A stretch of DNA of 64,000 nucleotides from Lentibacillus amyloliquefaciens (GCF_001307805.1 NZ_CP013862.1:434001-498000), one strand, 5' to 3'; numbered from the stretch's first letter, positions 17,895-26,639 are shown. Notes: generated by a model from the letters alone, not told the origin. Made by a program: numbers and translations.

Positions 17895-18236
17895 ATGGAA
17901 AAAAGAAAGATTACGAGAGAAGCAGTTCAGCATTATGCAAATGTTTCAAAAGATAAGGCCTCTATTCATATACAAGAAATCGAAGACAATAAAAGCAGCA
18001 CTAAAAAAGCTATTGCCCATGGAGCGTATATCATGGGACTCGCACAGTCATTGTACAGCATGAAGCACACGGGGCAGTGGGCAAAATCTTGCATGATGAC
18101 ATTTCATAACCCGGTATATGTTGATTCTAATGTATGGTTTGATTTTGTGGAGAAGAAGGACTGCATTGAAATTTTTGTGTCAGGCGAGGATTCCGAACTA
18201 TTGGCAAAAGGTGTTTTAGATGTTGCAGAGTTATGA
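17895..18236 (+). CDS. MaoC-like hydratase half (catalytic hotdog type)
   Basis: 113 residues from MEKRKITREAVQHYANVSKD. It carries DKASIH, a D-x4-H arrangement like the DxNPxH catalytic motif of (R)-specific enoyl-CoA hydratases, then AIAHGAYIMGLA matching the conserved helix, and FHNPVYVDSNVWFDF as the later strand. A longer frame extends upstream but lies in the conserved leader, so this ATG is preferred. It probably works with the preceding half protein. Its separation from that gene by a 440-base leader suggests independent control. Confidence 0.7.
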   Translation: MEKRKITREAVQHYANVSKDKASIHIQEIEDNKSSTKKAIAHGAYIMGLAQSLYSMKHTGQWAKSCMMTFHNPVYVDSNVWFDFVEKKDCIEIFVSGEDSELLAKGVLDVAEL

Positions 18237-18265
18237 ATTTGCGACCAGCAGAAAGGTGATATTTT

Positions 18266-19066
18266 ATGATTATGTTTGATCAGGTTAGTTTTTATTATAA
18301 AAATAACAATCCGATTGTTTCCAGTCTCAACTTTTCCATAACAGAACAGGAATATGTCGCCCTTGTCGGTCAAAATGGCTGTGGGAAGTCAACCATTGCA
18401 AAATTGATGAATGGTCTTTTTACTCCCAAAAAAGGGTCTGTTGAAGTTTTTGGGATGAAAACAGCTAATAATTCATATATTCAATCCATTCGAAAGCATG
18501 TTGGATATATTTTTCAAAATCCGGAAAATCAGTTTATTACAACATCGGTTTTAGATGAAATCGTGTTTGGTCTGGAAAATATTCGGGTTCCTAAAGAGGA
18601 AATGGATGAGCGCATTAACAGGACCCTAGCAATGGTTGGAATGTCGTCATACAAGTATGCGATGCCACAATATTTATCCGGCGGGCAAAAACAAAAGATT
18701 GCTATTGCAGCTATTTTGGCTATGGAACCGAGCTATATTCTTTTTGATGAGGCGACATCTATGCTTGACCCAAAGGGGAGGCAAGATATACTCGCCATAA
18801 TGCGCCAGTTGAATCAACTTGGGATAACGATTATTCATATTACCCATCATATGGAAGAGGCATTAGAAGCCAAACGTCTTCTTTTTGTTCACAAGGGTGA
18901 ACTGCTATTTGATGGTTCTCCATTCCAATTTTTTACAACTACCCCCGTAACTGACTACGGACTGGATAAACCTTTTGTCTTCCGTGCATCCGAGGCACTA
19001 AATATACCTGTTGATTCCTCTCTCGATTGGAGAAAGTTGGCTGAATCTTTATGGTTTTTACATTAA
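18266..19066 (+). CDS. ecfA1: ECF transporter ATPase EcfA1-like
   Basis: 266 residues. Walker A GQNGCGKST near residue 37, Q-loop VGYIFQNPENQF near 87, signature LSGGQKQKIAIA near 140, and Walker B YILFDEATSMLDP. It is one of the two ATPases of an energy-coupling-factor transporter. An AAAGGTGA site precedes the ATG. It overlaps the second ATPase by 16 bases. Lying in a biotin-regulated locus, it may be the dedicated energizer of BioY, although ECF modules can be shared among substrate components. Confidence 0.88.
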   Translation: MIMFDQVSFYYKNNNPIVSSLNFSITEQEYVALVGQNGCGKSTIAKLMNGLFTPKKGSVEVFGMKTANNSYIQSIRKHVGYIFQNPENQFITTSVLDEIVFGLENIRVPKEEMDERINRTLAMVGMSSYKYAMPQYLSGGQKQKIAIAAILAMEPSYILFDEATSMLDPKGRQDILAIMRQLNQLGITIIHITHHMEEALEAKRLLFVHKGELLFDGSPFQFFTTTPVTDYGLDKPFVFRASEALNIPVDSSLDWRKLAESLWFLH

Positions 19067-19905
19067 AAGATATAAATGTTTGTATCGGTAAAGAAAAAAT
19101 TTTACATAATATAACCTGTTCTATCTCTAGAGGGAGATGGATTTCCGTTATTGGAACATCCGGTTCAGGAAAATCAACATTGCTTAAAACGCTTAAAGGA
19201 TTAGTTACGATCGACAGTGGAGAGTATTTTTTCGACAATAGGAAGATTGTACGGAAAAAAAGTATTGATACAACAGCTATTTCCGAAGTGGGATATGTTT
19301 TTCAATATCCTGAACATCAATTTTTCCAGACAACTGTATATAAAGAACTTGTGTTAGGTTTGAAGCACAAACAGTACTCGAAAAAAAGGAAGACTGAAGC
19401 TATCTCAAAAATACTGCAGCTTTTTGATCTGCCTGAAGAAATTATCACTAAATCCCCATTTCAGCTAAGTGGGGGACAGCGCAGAAAACTTGCGATTGCA
19501 TCTGTCATGATAACTGAGCCTAAGATTTTACTGCTTGACGAACCAACAGCAGCACTTGATCCCATGAGTCGAAAGAAAATAGTAGAAGGAATCAAGCACT
19601 GGCAAGAAAAGGGCCATACTGTTATCTTTGTCTCCCATCATATGGAAGATGTTGCCGAGTATTCAGATGATGTGCTCGTTATGCAACGTGGCAGAATTGT
19701 TACACATATGGATGCATCAGCTTTGTTTTTCCATCATGGAAATCTTGTGGAAGAAAGCGGAATGATTCTTCCACCATCTGTTCAGCTAAAAAATAGTGTA
19801 GAAAAACTGACGAAAGAATACGTTGATATCGCCAGCTGCAGGGAAGCGGATATTTTAGCAGCGGTTCGCAAAGCAGTGACCAAGCGGGGTGAACAAATTG
19901 TCTGA
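19051..19905 (+). CDS. ecfA2: ECF transporter ATPase EcfA2-like
   Basis: 284 residues. Walker A IGTSGSGKST near residue 35, Q-loop VGYVFQYPEHQFFQ, signature LSGGQRRKLAIA and Walker B ILLLDEPTAALDP. The QFFQ region and the longer C-terminus fit the second ECF ATPase. It overlaps ecfA1 at its start and ecfT at its end. It pairs with EcfA1 to hydrolyse ATP and drive the toppling of the substrate-binding subunit. Confidence 0.88.
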   Translation: MVFTLKDINVCIGKEKILHNITCSISRGRWISVIGTSGSGKSTLLKTLKGLVTIDSGEYFFDNRKIVRKKSIDTTAISEVGYVFQYPEHQFFQTTVYKELVLGLKHKQYSKKRKTEAISKILQLFDLPEEIITKSPFQLSGGQRRKLAIASVMITEPKILLLDEPTAALDPMSRKKIVEGIKHWQEKGHTVIFVSHHMEDVAEYSDDVLVMQRGRIVTHMDASALFFHHGNLVEESGMILPPSVQLKNSVEKLTKEYVDIASCREADILAAVRKAVTKRGEQIV

Positions 19906-20704
19906 GGCGATCATTCTGGGACAGTATATTGAAAAGGAGTCGATACTGCATCGGCTTGATCCGCGCACAAAGCTAGTTTCTATGATCAGTATCATGGTAT
20001 GGTTTGTCATGATTCAGTCTGTGGCAGAGTATGTACTGGCCACAATCTTTATTTTTTTCCTTCTGTTCGCCTCTAATGTTTCGTTGCGATACTATTGGAA
20101 AAGTTTACGTCCAATTCTGTTCATCCTTTTGTTTACAGGTGTGTACAATGCGTTTCTTACTAAAGGGGAAATTGTCCTGTGGGAATGGTCCGTCTTCCAT
20201 TTAACACAGGAAGGAATTCATCAGGGAATCCGGTTTGCGTGGAGAATTGTACTGCTCATTTTCATGGCATCTATACTTACATTCACCACAAAGCCACTAA
20301 TGTTAACTGCCGGTTTAGAACGACTGCTCAAGCCATTATCCCGTTTTGGTGTTCCTGTTGAACAATTTTCCCTGATGGTTACTATTGCAATTCGTTTCAT
20401 CCCGACGATTGTGAGCGAATTTGATCGTATCGTACTTGCACAAAAAGCAAGAGGAATCGATGTCAAAGAGCACTCCTTCTTTCAAAGGGTGTACTTGTAT
20501 ATACCCATGCTGATTCCGCTGCTTTTTTCATTAATTCAACGAGCGGAAACACTTGCGGAAGCGATTGACTCGCGTGTATATGGAAAAGGGAAAAACCGTA
20601 CCAGCTATCGCAGTTTTCAGTTGTCTGCAGCCGATTACCGGGGTCTCACTATTGTACATTTATTTGTTGTTACCGGTGTATTCTGGTCAATTTATTTTGT
20701 TTAG
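19889..20704 (+). CDS. ecfT: ECF transporter transmembrane component EcfT
   Basis: 271 residues with about five to six membrane segments. HRLDPRTKLVSM near the N-terminus is the usual EcfT opening. The coupling helices carry QKARGID near residue 190 and AIDSRVYGKG near 235, equivalent to the two Ala-Arg-Gly motifs that contact the ATPases. It starts at a GTG inside ecfA2. This completes an A-A'-T module whose likely partner is BioY, encoded 5 kb upstream under the BirA operator. Confidence 0.87.
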   Translation: MNKLSEAIILGQYIEKESILHRLDPRTKLVSMISIMVWFVMIQSVAEYVLATIFIFFLLFASNVSLRYYWKSLRPILFILLFTGVYNAFLTKGEIVLWEWSVFHLTQEGIHQGIRFAWRIVLLIFMASILTFTTKPLMLTAGLERLLKPLSRFGVPVEQFSLMVTIAIRFIPTIVSEFDRIVLAQKARGIDVKEHSFFQRVYLYIPMLIPLLFSLIQRAETLAEAIDSRVYGKGKNRTSYRSFQLSAADYRGLTIVHLFVVTGVFWSIYFV

Positions 20705-20894
20705 CAGGAGCTGGTTTGACAGGGTATTTGTGGAAATGGTTCCACATAATGATATTGAGCGACAGTACTTAAAATAAGCCTTCTCCCTGATTTAAATTCG
20801 GTACTGTTTGAGTCACCACAAAGCTCATCATGTTTGCAGCCAGCCATCACGAACTTCAACAACCTGGTCACATACATCCAGAGCGTGTAGTTGG

Positions 20895-20925
20895 AATAAC
20901 AGTAGTTTTCCACTAGTCTTCTAGA
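20895..20925. repeat. Short IS1182-like end fragment
   Basis: About 28 bases around ACAGTAGTTTTCCACTAG match the 3' end of the transposase remnant near 13,770 with about four differences. The rest of 20,705-21,063 shows no gene and no clear promoter, so it is probably decayed insertion-sequence DNA. Confidence 0.35.
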
Positions 20926-21063
20926 TTGTGAAACATGTTTTTTGATAGCAGTAGCTGTATTTATTGAATAGGATTCTATTATATTTTCACGATAATGCTT
21001 AATTTTCATGCAAATATAACAAGTTGCAAGCTCTAATAAGGGAAATAATGGTGCTAAGCGTTA

Positions 21064-21286
21064 TACAAAGATTAGTTTACGTGCTCGGGTTGAAAACTTA
21101 TTTGTGCTTGGAAAAGGAAAACGGCACATTTTTAAAGGCGGGCAGCATAGAACTGCTTTACTCACCTCCTCGTGCTCTTTAGTGTATCTGCTTATCCATT
21201 TACATTATAGCAACTTTGACCGCGGAGGGAGAGTTTTTTCATTACATTTTTGTGCCTTGAGCACAGCGAAAGGAATGATACTTTAA
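21064..21286 (+). promoter_or_regulatory. Conserved leader, copy B, before bisC
   Basis: The second copy of the ~225-base leader, ending at the bisC start codon. GTGCTC is at 21081-21086 and 21172-21177, GAGCAC at 21259-21264, and the GTGCCTTGAGCAC hairpin lies just before the AAAGGAATG ribosome region. The central CAG...CTG hairpin has a G-C closing pair where copy A has G-U. Two equal partners for one GAGCAC strand would allow alternative folds that expose or hide the ribosome site. Confidence 0.55.
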
Positions 21287-23623
21287 ATGCAAAAGAACAA
21301 AAAGGCGATGGTTGGTACTCATTGGGGAATCTATCAAGTTGAGACTAGTGACGGGGCTGTTGTTGATGTACAACCTGCGCGGACGGACTCTAATCCATCC
21401 CCCATTGGAGAACTATTGTATGATGTGATGGATAACCGTTTCCGTATTGCTCAACCTATGGTTAGAGCGGGATATTTACGAGGTGATCAAAATCATCGTC
21501 AATCTCGTGGAAAAGAACCTTTTGTACCGGTAAGTTGGGAAGAAGCACTTGAACTGGCAGCATCCGCATTAAAGGACACAAAGGAAAAGGTAGGAAATGC
21601 CGGAATCTATGGTGGATCGTATGGATGGGGGAGTGCCGGGAGATTCCACCATGCCCAAAGTCAGGTCCACCGATTCTTGAACACTATCGGGGGGTACGTC
21701 GCATCGGCGAACAATTACTCTGCCGCTGCGTGCCAAGTTATTGTTCCCCATGTAATTGGTGTGGATTATGGAACTGCAGACGATGTGGTAGAATATGGCG
21801 AGATCATCGAGAACTGCGACTTGCTCATTGCCTTCGGAGGTTTGAATCAGTATAATAACCAAGTAAAACCAGGTGGGGTCACTGACCACCACGAAAGAAA
21901 TGTGATAGAAGAGATTGCGGCATCGGGAACCGAAGTCATCTCGGTCAGCCCCATTCAATCCGATATACCAAGGGATGTTGCGGCTGAGTGGATTGCTGCA
22001 AGACCTTGCTCAGACGTTGCTATTATGCTTGGAATTGCCCATTACCTTGAAGTGAACAACAAGGTCGACGTTAGATTCATTGATCGTTACACAGTCGGAT
22101 ATGACAAGTTCAAGGCATATCTGCTGGGGCAATCTGACGGTGTTATGAAGGATCCAGAATGGGCATCCTCCATCGCTAATATTCCTTCACAAGATATTAT
22201 ACGTCTCGCCGAAAAACTTGCCAATGCACGTTGTCCGTTAATAACGGTCAGCCTGTCACTGCAAAGATCAGAACATGGCGAACAACCCTTCTGGCTCGCC
22301 ATCGTGCTTGCCGCTATGCTGGGATCGATAGGAAAGAAAGGTGGCGGTTTTGGACTTAGATGGGGGAGTAGTAATGGTTCAGGTTACTATCATAAAACCC
22401 CTTTTTCATGGGGTGGACTTTCGCAAGGCTGGAACCCAATCAAGCAGACGATCCCTGTTGCCCGAATTGCTGATATGCTGCTAAATCCAGGTAGCCCTTA
22501 CTCATACAATGGAGAAAATAGAACCTATCCTGATATCCAACTAATCTATTGGGCTGGCGGTAATCCATTTCATCATCACCAAGATTTGAACCAACTCCGT
22601 CGTGCTTGGAGGAAGCCGAAAACCGTGATTGTTCATGATTCGACCTGGACAGCTACGGCACGTCACGCGGATATCGTATTCCCAGCAAACACCTTCCTTG
22701 AGCGTAATGATGTTATTTGCAGCAAAGATGATTATCATATTACCCCGTCGAAAAAGGTGCTGGAGAATTACGGGCAATCTCGAACTGATTATGAAATTTT
22801 CTGCGGGTTGGCTGAAAGACTGGGTGTCCTTGAAGCCTTTTCGGAAGGTCGCGATGAGACGGCATGGCTGAAAAACATTTATAAAGTTAGTAGGAATAAC
22901 GCCAAACAGGCAGGTGCCGAATTGATTCCCTTTGATGAATTTTGGGAGACGGGCGAGCCTTTATATGCAGAGCCTAAGATGAAGCCAAGACGAAATAATT
23001 TTATGTCACGTTTTCTCAACGATCCTAAGGCCCATCCGCTGTCGACACCTTCCGGGAAAATCGAAATCTTCTCGAGTAGAATCGCATCCTTTAAATATGC
23101 TGACTGTACCGGGCATCCGAGATGGTTTGATAAGAATGAATGGTTAGGAGCGCCTCGAGCAAGTAGTTTTCCATTACACATGATCTCTCATCAACCACGT
23201 AATAAACTTCATAGTCAACTCGATTTCGGGGCTTTCAGCCATAAGGATAAGACAGCGGGGAGGGAGACGGTTACTATAAATCCTGCTGATGCATGTAAGC
23301 GTGGGATAACGGACGGAATGCTTGTACGGGTTTTTAATGATCGAGGTGCTTGCTTGACAGGAGCGAGACTTTCAGACGACATTATGCAAGGTGTCGTTAG
23401 TTTGCCTACAGGTGCATGGTATTGTCCAGACGATACTGAGGGACCTAATAGCCTGGAGTACCACGGCAACCCGAATGTCTTGACAGCGGACAAAGGTACT
23501 TCTTCACTAGCGCAAGGGCCAACCGCCCACAGTTGCTTGGTCGAAATCGAACCGTTTCATGGTTCTGCGCCAGAAGTTCAAGAATTGTTAATGCCCAAAT
23601 TTATTTCGCGTGCGGATGTGTAA
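21287..23623 (+). CDS. Molybdopterin reductase of the BisC/TorA type (biotin sulfoxide reductase-like)
   Basis: 778 residues, the length of BisC/TorZ-type enzymes. It has no N-terminal iron-sulfur Cys motif and no twin-arginine signal, so it is likely cytoplasmic. Seen are GIYGGSYGWGSAGRFHHAQ near residue 108, the molybdenum-ligand Ser region NNYSAAACQVIVPHV near 145, WAGGNPFHHHQDLN near 425, TATARHADIVFPANT near 450, and the C-terminal MISHQPRNKLHSQLDFG plus GALPTGAWY-like PTGAWY. Repair of oxidised biotin or methionine sulfoxide is the family role. The biotin locus favours biotin sulfoxide, but this is inferred. Confidence 0.82.
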   Translation: MQKNKKAMVGTHWGIYQVETSDGAVVDVQPARTDSNPSPIGELLYDVMDNRFRIAQPMVRAGYLRGDQNHRQSRGKEPFVPVSWEEALELAASALKDTKEKVGNAGIYGGSYGWGSAGRFHHAQSQVHRFLNTIGGYVASANNYSAAACQVIVPHVIGVDYGTADDVVEYGEIIENCDLLIAFGGLNQYNNQVKPGGVTDHHERNVIEEIAASGTEVISVSPIQSDIPRDVAAEWIAARPCSDVAIMLGIAHYLEVNNKVDVRFIDRYTVGYDKFKAYLLGQSDGVMKDPEWASSIANIPSQDIIRLAEKLANARCPLITVSLSLQRSEHGEQPFWLAIVLAAMLGSIGKKGGGFGLRWGSSNGSGYYHKTPFSWGGLSQGWNPIKQTIPVARIADMLLNPGSPYSYNGENRTYPDIQLIYWAGGNPFHHHQDLNQLRRAWRKPKTVIVHDSTWTATARHADIVFPANTFLERNDVICSKDDYHITPSKKVLENYGQSRTDYEIFCGLAERLGVLEAFSEGRDETAWLKNIYKVSRNNAKQAGAELIPFDEFWETGEPLYAEPKMKPRRNNFMSRFLNDPKAHPLSTPSGKIEIFSSRIASFKYADCTGHPRWFDKNEWLGAPRASSFPLHMISHQPRNKLHSQLDFGAFSHKDKTAGRETVTINPADACKRGITDGMLVRVFNDRGACLTGARLSDDIMQGVVSLPTGAWYCPDDTEGPNSLEYHGNPNVLTADKGTSSLAQGPTAHSCLVEIEPFHGSAPEVQELLMPKFISRADV

Positions 23624-23699
23624 AAAACGGATTATTTGATGCATCGTTAGTATAGCTGAAACCCTTGATGTTCAAGGATTGATAAACTATAAGGGCCCA

Positions 23700-24180
23700 T
23701 AAGTTATTTGGCCGTTATCTCCGTCAGCTGAAAGACGGTAGATTAAAACTGAACAAACAGGCGATCCGCGATGCGGAACGCTATGACGGAAAATATCTGA
23801 TTCGCACATCGGATGATACGCTTTCTGTGGAGGATATAGCCCTTGGCCATAAGCAACTTATTGAGGTCGAACAGGGCTTCAGGAAGTTGAAATCAACACT
23901 ATCCCTTCGTCCGATGTACCACCGTCTGGATGAGCGCATACAAACGCATATCCTGTTGAACTGGCTGGCATTACTATTGATTCGAATTGCCGAAGTGGAT
24001 ACCGGAGCGACCTAGCCGAGACTTCGTCAAGAGTTGGATAAGATCCATCTTGGAAAATTTTCTTCTAAAAACGGCGCCCTTTATCAGCGTACCGAATTGA
24101 CGCATGAACAGCGTCTGATTCATGGGAGACTTGGGATTGAGGCTTCTTCGAAGATCTATGACATGCAGCCAAAATCCTAG
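23700..24180 (+). pseudogene. Remnant of an IS1634-type transposase (C-terminal part)
   Basis: The frame reads LFGRYLRQLKDGRLKL, YDGKYLIRTSDD, VEDIALGHKQLIEVEQGFRKLK and HILLNWLALLLIRI, which is the YREKxxVExxF...HI region of IS1634-family transposases. A TAG interrupts at 24013-24015 and the N-terminal half is missing. A stem-loop (CACCGCAAA with TTTGCGGTG) follows at about 24,205-24,243. Confidence 0.7.
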
Positions 24181-24413
24181 TTACACACCCTTTATGTTCA
24201 AAAAACACCGCAAAGCACTATTTCTATGCCTATTTGCGGTGTTTTCGTTTACCTAGTCACTGTCGAAGTCGAGTCAAGGATAGTGTTACTGGCTTTGTAA
24301 AATTTACTGATAAGAAATAATTATAGATATTAATATGAAATAAGTATTTTTAATTATGAAAAATTCAAGTTATCCTTTTATGTAAGATACTAATTTAGGG
24401 ATGGTGTATTATA

Positions 24414-24784
24414 TTGTTGTATTCATTTACTGGAATAGATCACGTTCAATTGGCTGCACCAAAAAGAAGCGAAAATGAAGCACGTAGATTTTTTGGCGGT
24501 GTTTTGGAATGGAGGAAATCCCTAAGCCCGAAAACTTGGCAAAGCGTGGTGGTGTTTGGTTTAAATGCGGAACTCATCAACTTCATATAGGAATTCAGGA
24601 AGATTTTGTTCCTGCTAAAAAAGCACATCCGGCATTCAATGTGGAGAACTTAGAAGGGCTACGGGAGCAGGTAATCGAGCAAGGGATCAAGGTCAAGGAG
24701 GATGAACCACTTGAAGGCGCTAAACGTTTTTACGTGGACGCCCCATTCGGTAATCGTCTGGAATTCCTTCAATGGATTAAATAA
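24414..24784 (+). pseudogene. Frameshifted VOC/glyoxalase-fold protein
   Basis: The first frame reads FTGIDHVQLAAPKRSENEAR then FFGGVLEW. A second frame continues with MEEIPKPENLAKRGGVWFKC through NRLEFLQW to the stop. Family members normally read FYGxVLGMEEIPKP across this point, so one G is missing from the GTTTTGG(G)AATGG run. The start would be TTG at 24414 or 24417. One base would restore a normal ~123-residue protein, so a sequencing error is also possible. Confidence 0.65.
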
Positions 24785-24852
24785 GACTACCCTTGTGGGA
24801 AAAAACTTTGATAAATTACTGAGTGTCCCTTCCCGAAAGTTGTGCCGTTAAC

Positions 24853-24883
24853 GGGCGCCATTCCGGAATAAAGGGTAGCGCCC
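24853..24883. repeat. GGGCGC...GCGCCC hairpin, dispersed repeat
   Basis: GGGCGC at 24853-24858 pairs with GCGCCC at 24878-24883. Related ACGGGCGC fragments appear near 12,157 and 25,501. I take it as a short dispersed repeat of Bacillaceae genomes. Confidence 0.35.
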
Positions 24884-24936
24884 AAATTGCTATTGTAGGG
24901 CCATTTTATTGAATAAGCATACAAAGGGGAGTATAT

Positions 24937-25125
24937 ATGTCAAAGTATTTCAAAGGGGAATTTTTGAAACAAAGAATTATTTTAACTGTTATACTCCTAA
25001 GCATAATAACACTATCTGAGTACGAATTAATTTCTAATACATTAAATTCATTTTTTGCGGGAGTAGCTCTTATTGTATTTTTTATTGTGGATAGTGATTT
25101 GAGAAAAAATGAACCACATTGCTAA
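24937..25125 (+). CDS. Small membrane protein
   Basis: 62 residues with two hydrophobic segments (RIILTVILLSIITL and FFAGVALIVFFIV) separated by a short polar loop, and a charged C-terminus. A GGGGAG site lies eight bases before the ATG. No family recognised. Confidence 0.45.
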   Translation: MSKYFKGEFLKQRIILTVILLSIITLSEYELISNTLNSFFAGVALIVFFIVDSDLRKNEPHC

Positions 25126-25199
25126 TCAAACAGGCGCAGTAACCGAATAAGAGTGTATATCAAATATGGACAGATTTTATAGCAAAAGGTAGGTTCATT

Positions 25200-25472
25200 T
25201 TGCAAAGATGCCAAAACTGCAATATGTCTTTTAACTGGCGTGAAATCTATAAGTCATTTTTGCATATGGAATATAAACCAATTGTGTGTGATAACTGTGG
25301 TACGAAACATAAAATAAATAATTCTGGCAGATGGACTTTTGTATCACTGACTATTTTGCCAGCAATGTTATTCTCAAATTTCCTATCACCTTTTAATAAT
25401 ATTTTTGCCACGTTAATTGTGGGACTCTCTATATTGATGATTGGTTCTTTTGTTCATACCATTTTTTGTTAG
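25200..25472 (+). CDS. CXXC-20-CXXC type zinc-ribbon membrane protein (TIGR04104-like)
   Basis: 90 residues starting at TTG. Two Cys pairs, CQNC at residues 4-7 and CDNC after a spacer of about 22 residues, precede a KTKHKINNSGRW-like basic stretch (seen as GTKHKINNSGRW) and two membrane segments. This is the layout of the small CXXC-20-CXXC proteins of Bacillaceae, whose role is unknown. An AAAGGTAGG site supports the TTG. Confidence 0.6.
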   Translation: MQRCQNCNMSFNWREIYKSFLHMEYKPIVCDNCGTKHKINNSGRWTFVSLTILPAMLFSNFLSPFNNIFATLIVGLSILMIGSFVHTIFC

Positions 25473-25616
25473 ATTTAAAATTGCTTGCGACTAAATTGCC
25501 ATTAACGGGCGCGATTGTATAAAAGTCATAAGCTTTAATCAAGTACTTGTTATAGTTGATTTTTTATCCTCCATTGCTTATAATGAGAACAAACGTTCTT
25601 TTTAGGGGGATTATAA

Positions 25617-25934
25617 ATGAAGATTAAAGATGTAACTGCTAACTGTCAAAACGAAGTAAAAATGGTTAAAATATTTTCGCCTGATGAATCACCAAAGATA
25701 AAGGTTTATGATAGTGGATCAACACATTTTTTACACGAAGTCGGCAATAATAGACAGGTTCTCAGCATTTCCTGTAAGCGAGGACACGTAACGGAAAAAG
25801 AATGGCTATTTGGTATCAGGGAAATAATGAAGTTAGAACTTGAAGGAGTTGAAATTGAAATTAAACCTAGCGGGGTCGTATTTATTCGTGAAAAGGATGA
25901 ATCAATGCCCAGAACGGCAGACTGTTATCACTAA
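25617..25934 (+). CDS. Hypothetical protein
   Basis: 105 residues with a TAGGGGGAT ribosome site. Mixed strand/helix pattern (IKVYDSGSTHFLHEVG, RQVLSISCKRGHV, KEWLFGIREIMKLELEGVEIEI). It is soluble and no family is recognised. From its stop to the toxin gene at 26,367 there is no gene; a GC-rich stem-loop at 26,192-26,221 followed by a T-rich run could terminate it. Confidence 0.45.
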   Translation: MKIKDVTANCQNEVKMVKIFSPDESPKIKVYDSGSTHFLHEVGNNRQVLSISCKRGHVTEKEWLFGIREIMKLELEGVEIEIKPSGVVFIREKDESMPRTADCYH

Positions 25935-26366
25935 GAAGGTGAGTGCATCATGAATCAGGAAATTTGTTAAATCGCCTTCCTCGGAGTATCCAAACTTTTC
26001 TAAGTGATTATAAAGTGAACCTTCAAGGTAACAACTAACAATATTGGGATTCGCAAAAAGAAACCTTCCAGAAATACGAAGGGCATTTTTGTGGCATTAA
26101 TTATGGATGTTTAGAAACAACTTTATTGTCACTAACCTTGGTTATGATATTAAGGTTCGAATTAACATGCAAGCAACCACTTTTTGAAACAGCCGCATTT
26201 TTCAACTGGGGAATGCGGCTTCATACTTTTTAAAACACATACCTTAATTGTCACTGACCACCATAATTGATATGTTATAATGTATTTAACAATGGACTGG
26301 CTTCATATGAGGGATGGCGCACCGATTCACCTTCTTTGGATACTTCCAAGAAGGGAGGTGCTGCCT

Positions 26367-26444
26367 ATGGACACAAACGATTTAATGCTGATGATTTCTT
26401 TCGGCATGTTAATCGCGTTTATTATGTCCGACCATAAAAAATAA
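26367..26444 (+). CDS. TxpA/holin-like type I toxin peptide
   Basis: 25 residues, MDTNDLMLMISFGMLIAFIM followed by SDHKK. A short N-terminal polar stretch, LMLMISFGM and a single membrane helix are the signature of the putative holin-like toxins (TxpA and BsrE groups). An AAGGGAGGTG site precedes the ATG, and a TATAAT lies at 26276-26281. An antisense RNA appears to be encoded opposite its 3' end. Such peptides depolarise the membrane when not repressed. Confidence 0.75.
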   Translation: MDTNDLMLMISFGMLIAFIMSDHKK

Positions 26445-26569
26445 CCCCTCATATGCTTGGCAGGCGTAAGGGGTTATTCTTCCTACTGCGCCGCCCCTCT
26501 TAATGGGGTTCGGTCTATTGTACCGTAGGCGTTGGAGCGTCTACGGTTTTTATTATTGTATGATCTTCT
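26434..26569 (-). ncRNA. Putative antisense antitoxin RNA to the TxpA-like toxin
   Basis: On the minus strand TTTTCA (26599-26604) and TATACT (26576-26581) are spaced by 17 bases. About 130 bases further on, a stem AATAACCCCT/AGGGGTTATT (26440-26478) is followed by TTTTTT, supplied by the toxin's Lys-Lys-Lys/stop region. The RNA would overlap the toxin mRNA 3' end. A plus-strand terminator, ACCGTAG/CTACGGT plus T run at 26,522-26,552, would end the toxin message. Confidence 0.65.
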
Positions 26570-26639
26570 ATGTATAGTATACCCGATATTTTCTAAAATG
26601 AAAAGAAAAGAAATATTAATGTTAATTAGAGGTGATTTA

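Noticed and set aside
20701..21009. 102-residue minus-strand frame downstream of ecfT
   Set aside because: No ribosome site, covers an IS-like fragment, and the translated sequence has no conserved pattern.
21070..21200. Short minus-strand ORFs with AGGAGG inside the conserved leader copies
   Set aside because: The ribosome-like site is in both copies, but the peptide reading frame is not conserved between them, so a leader RNA on the plus strand explains the data better.
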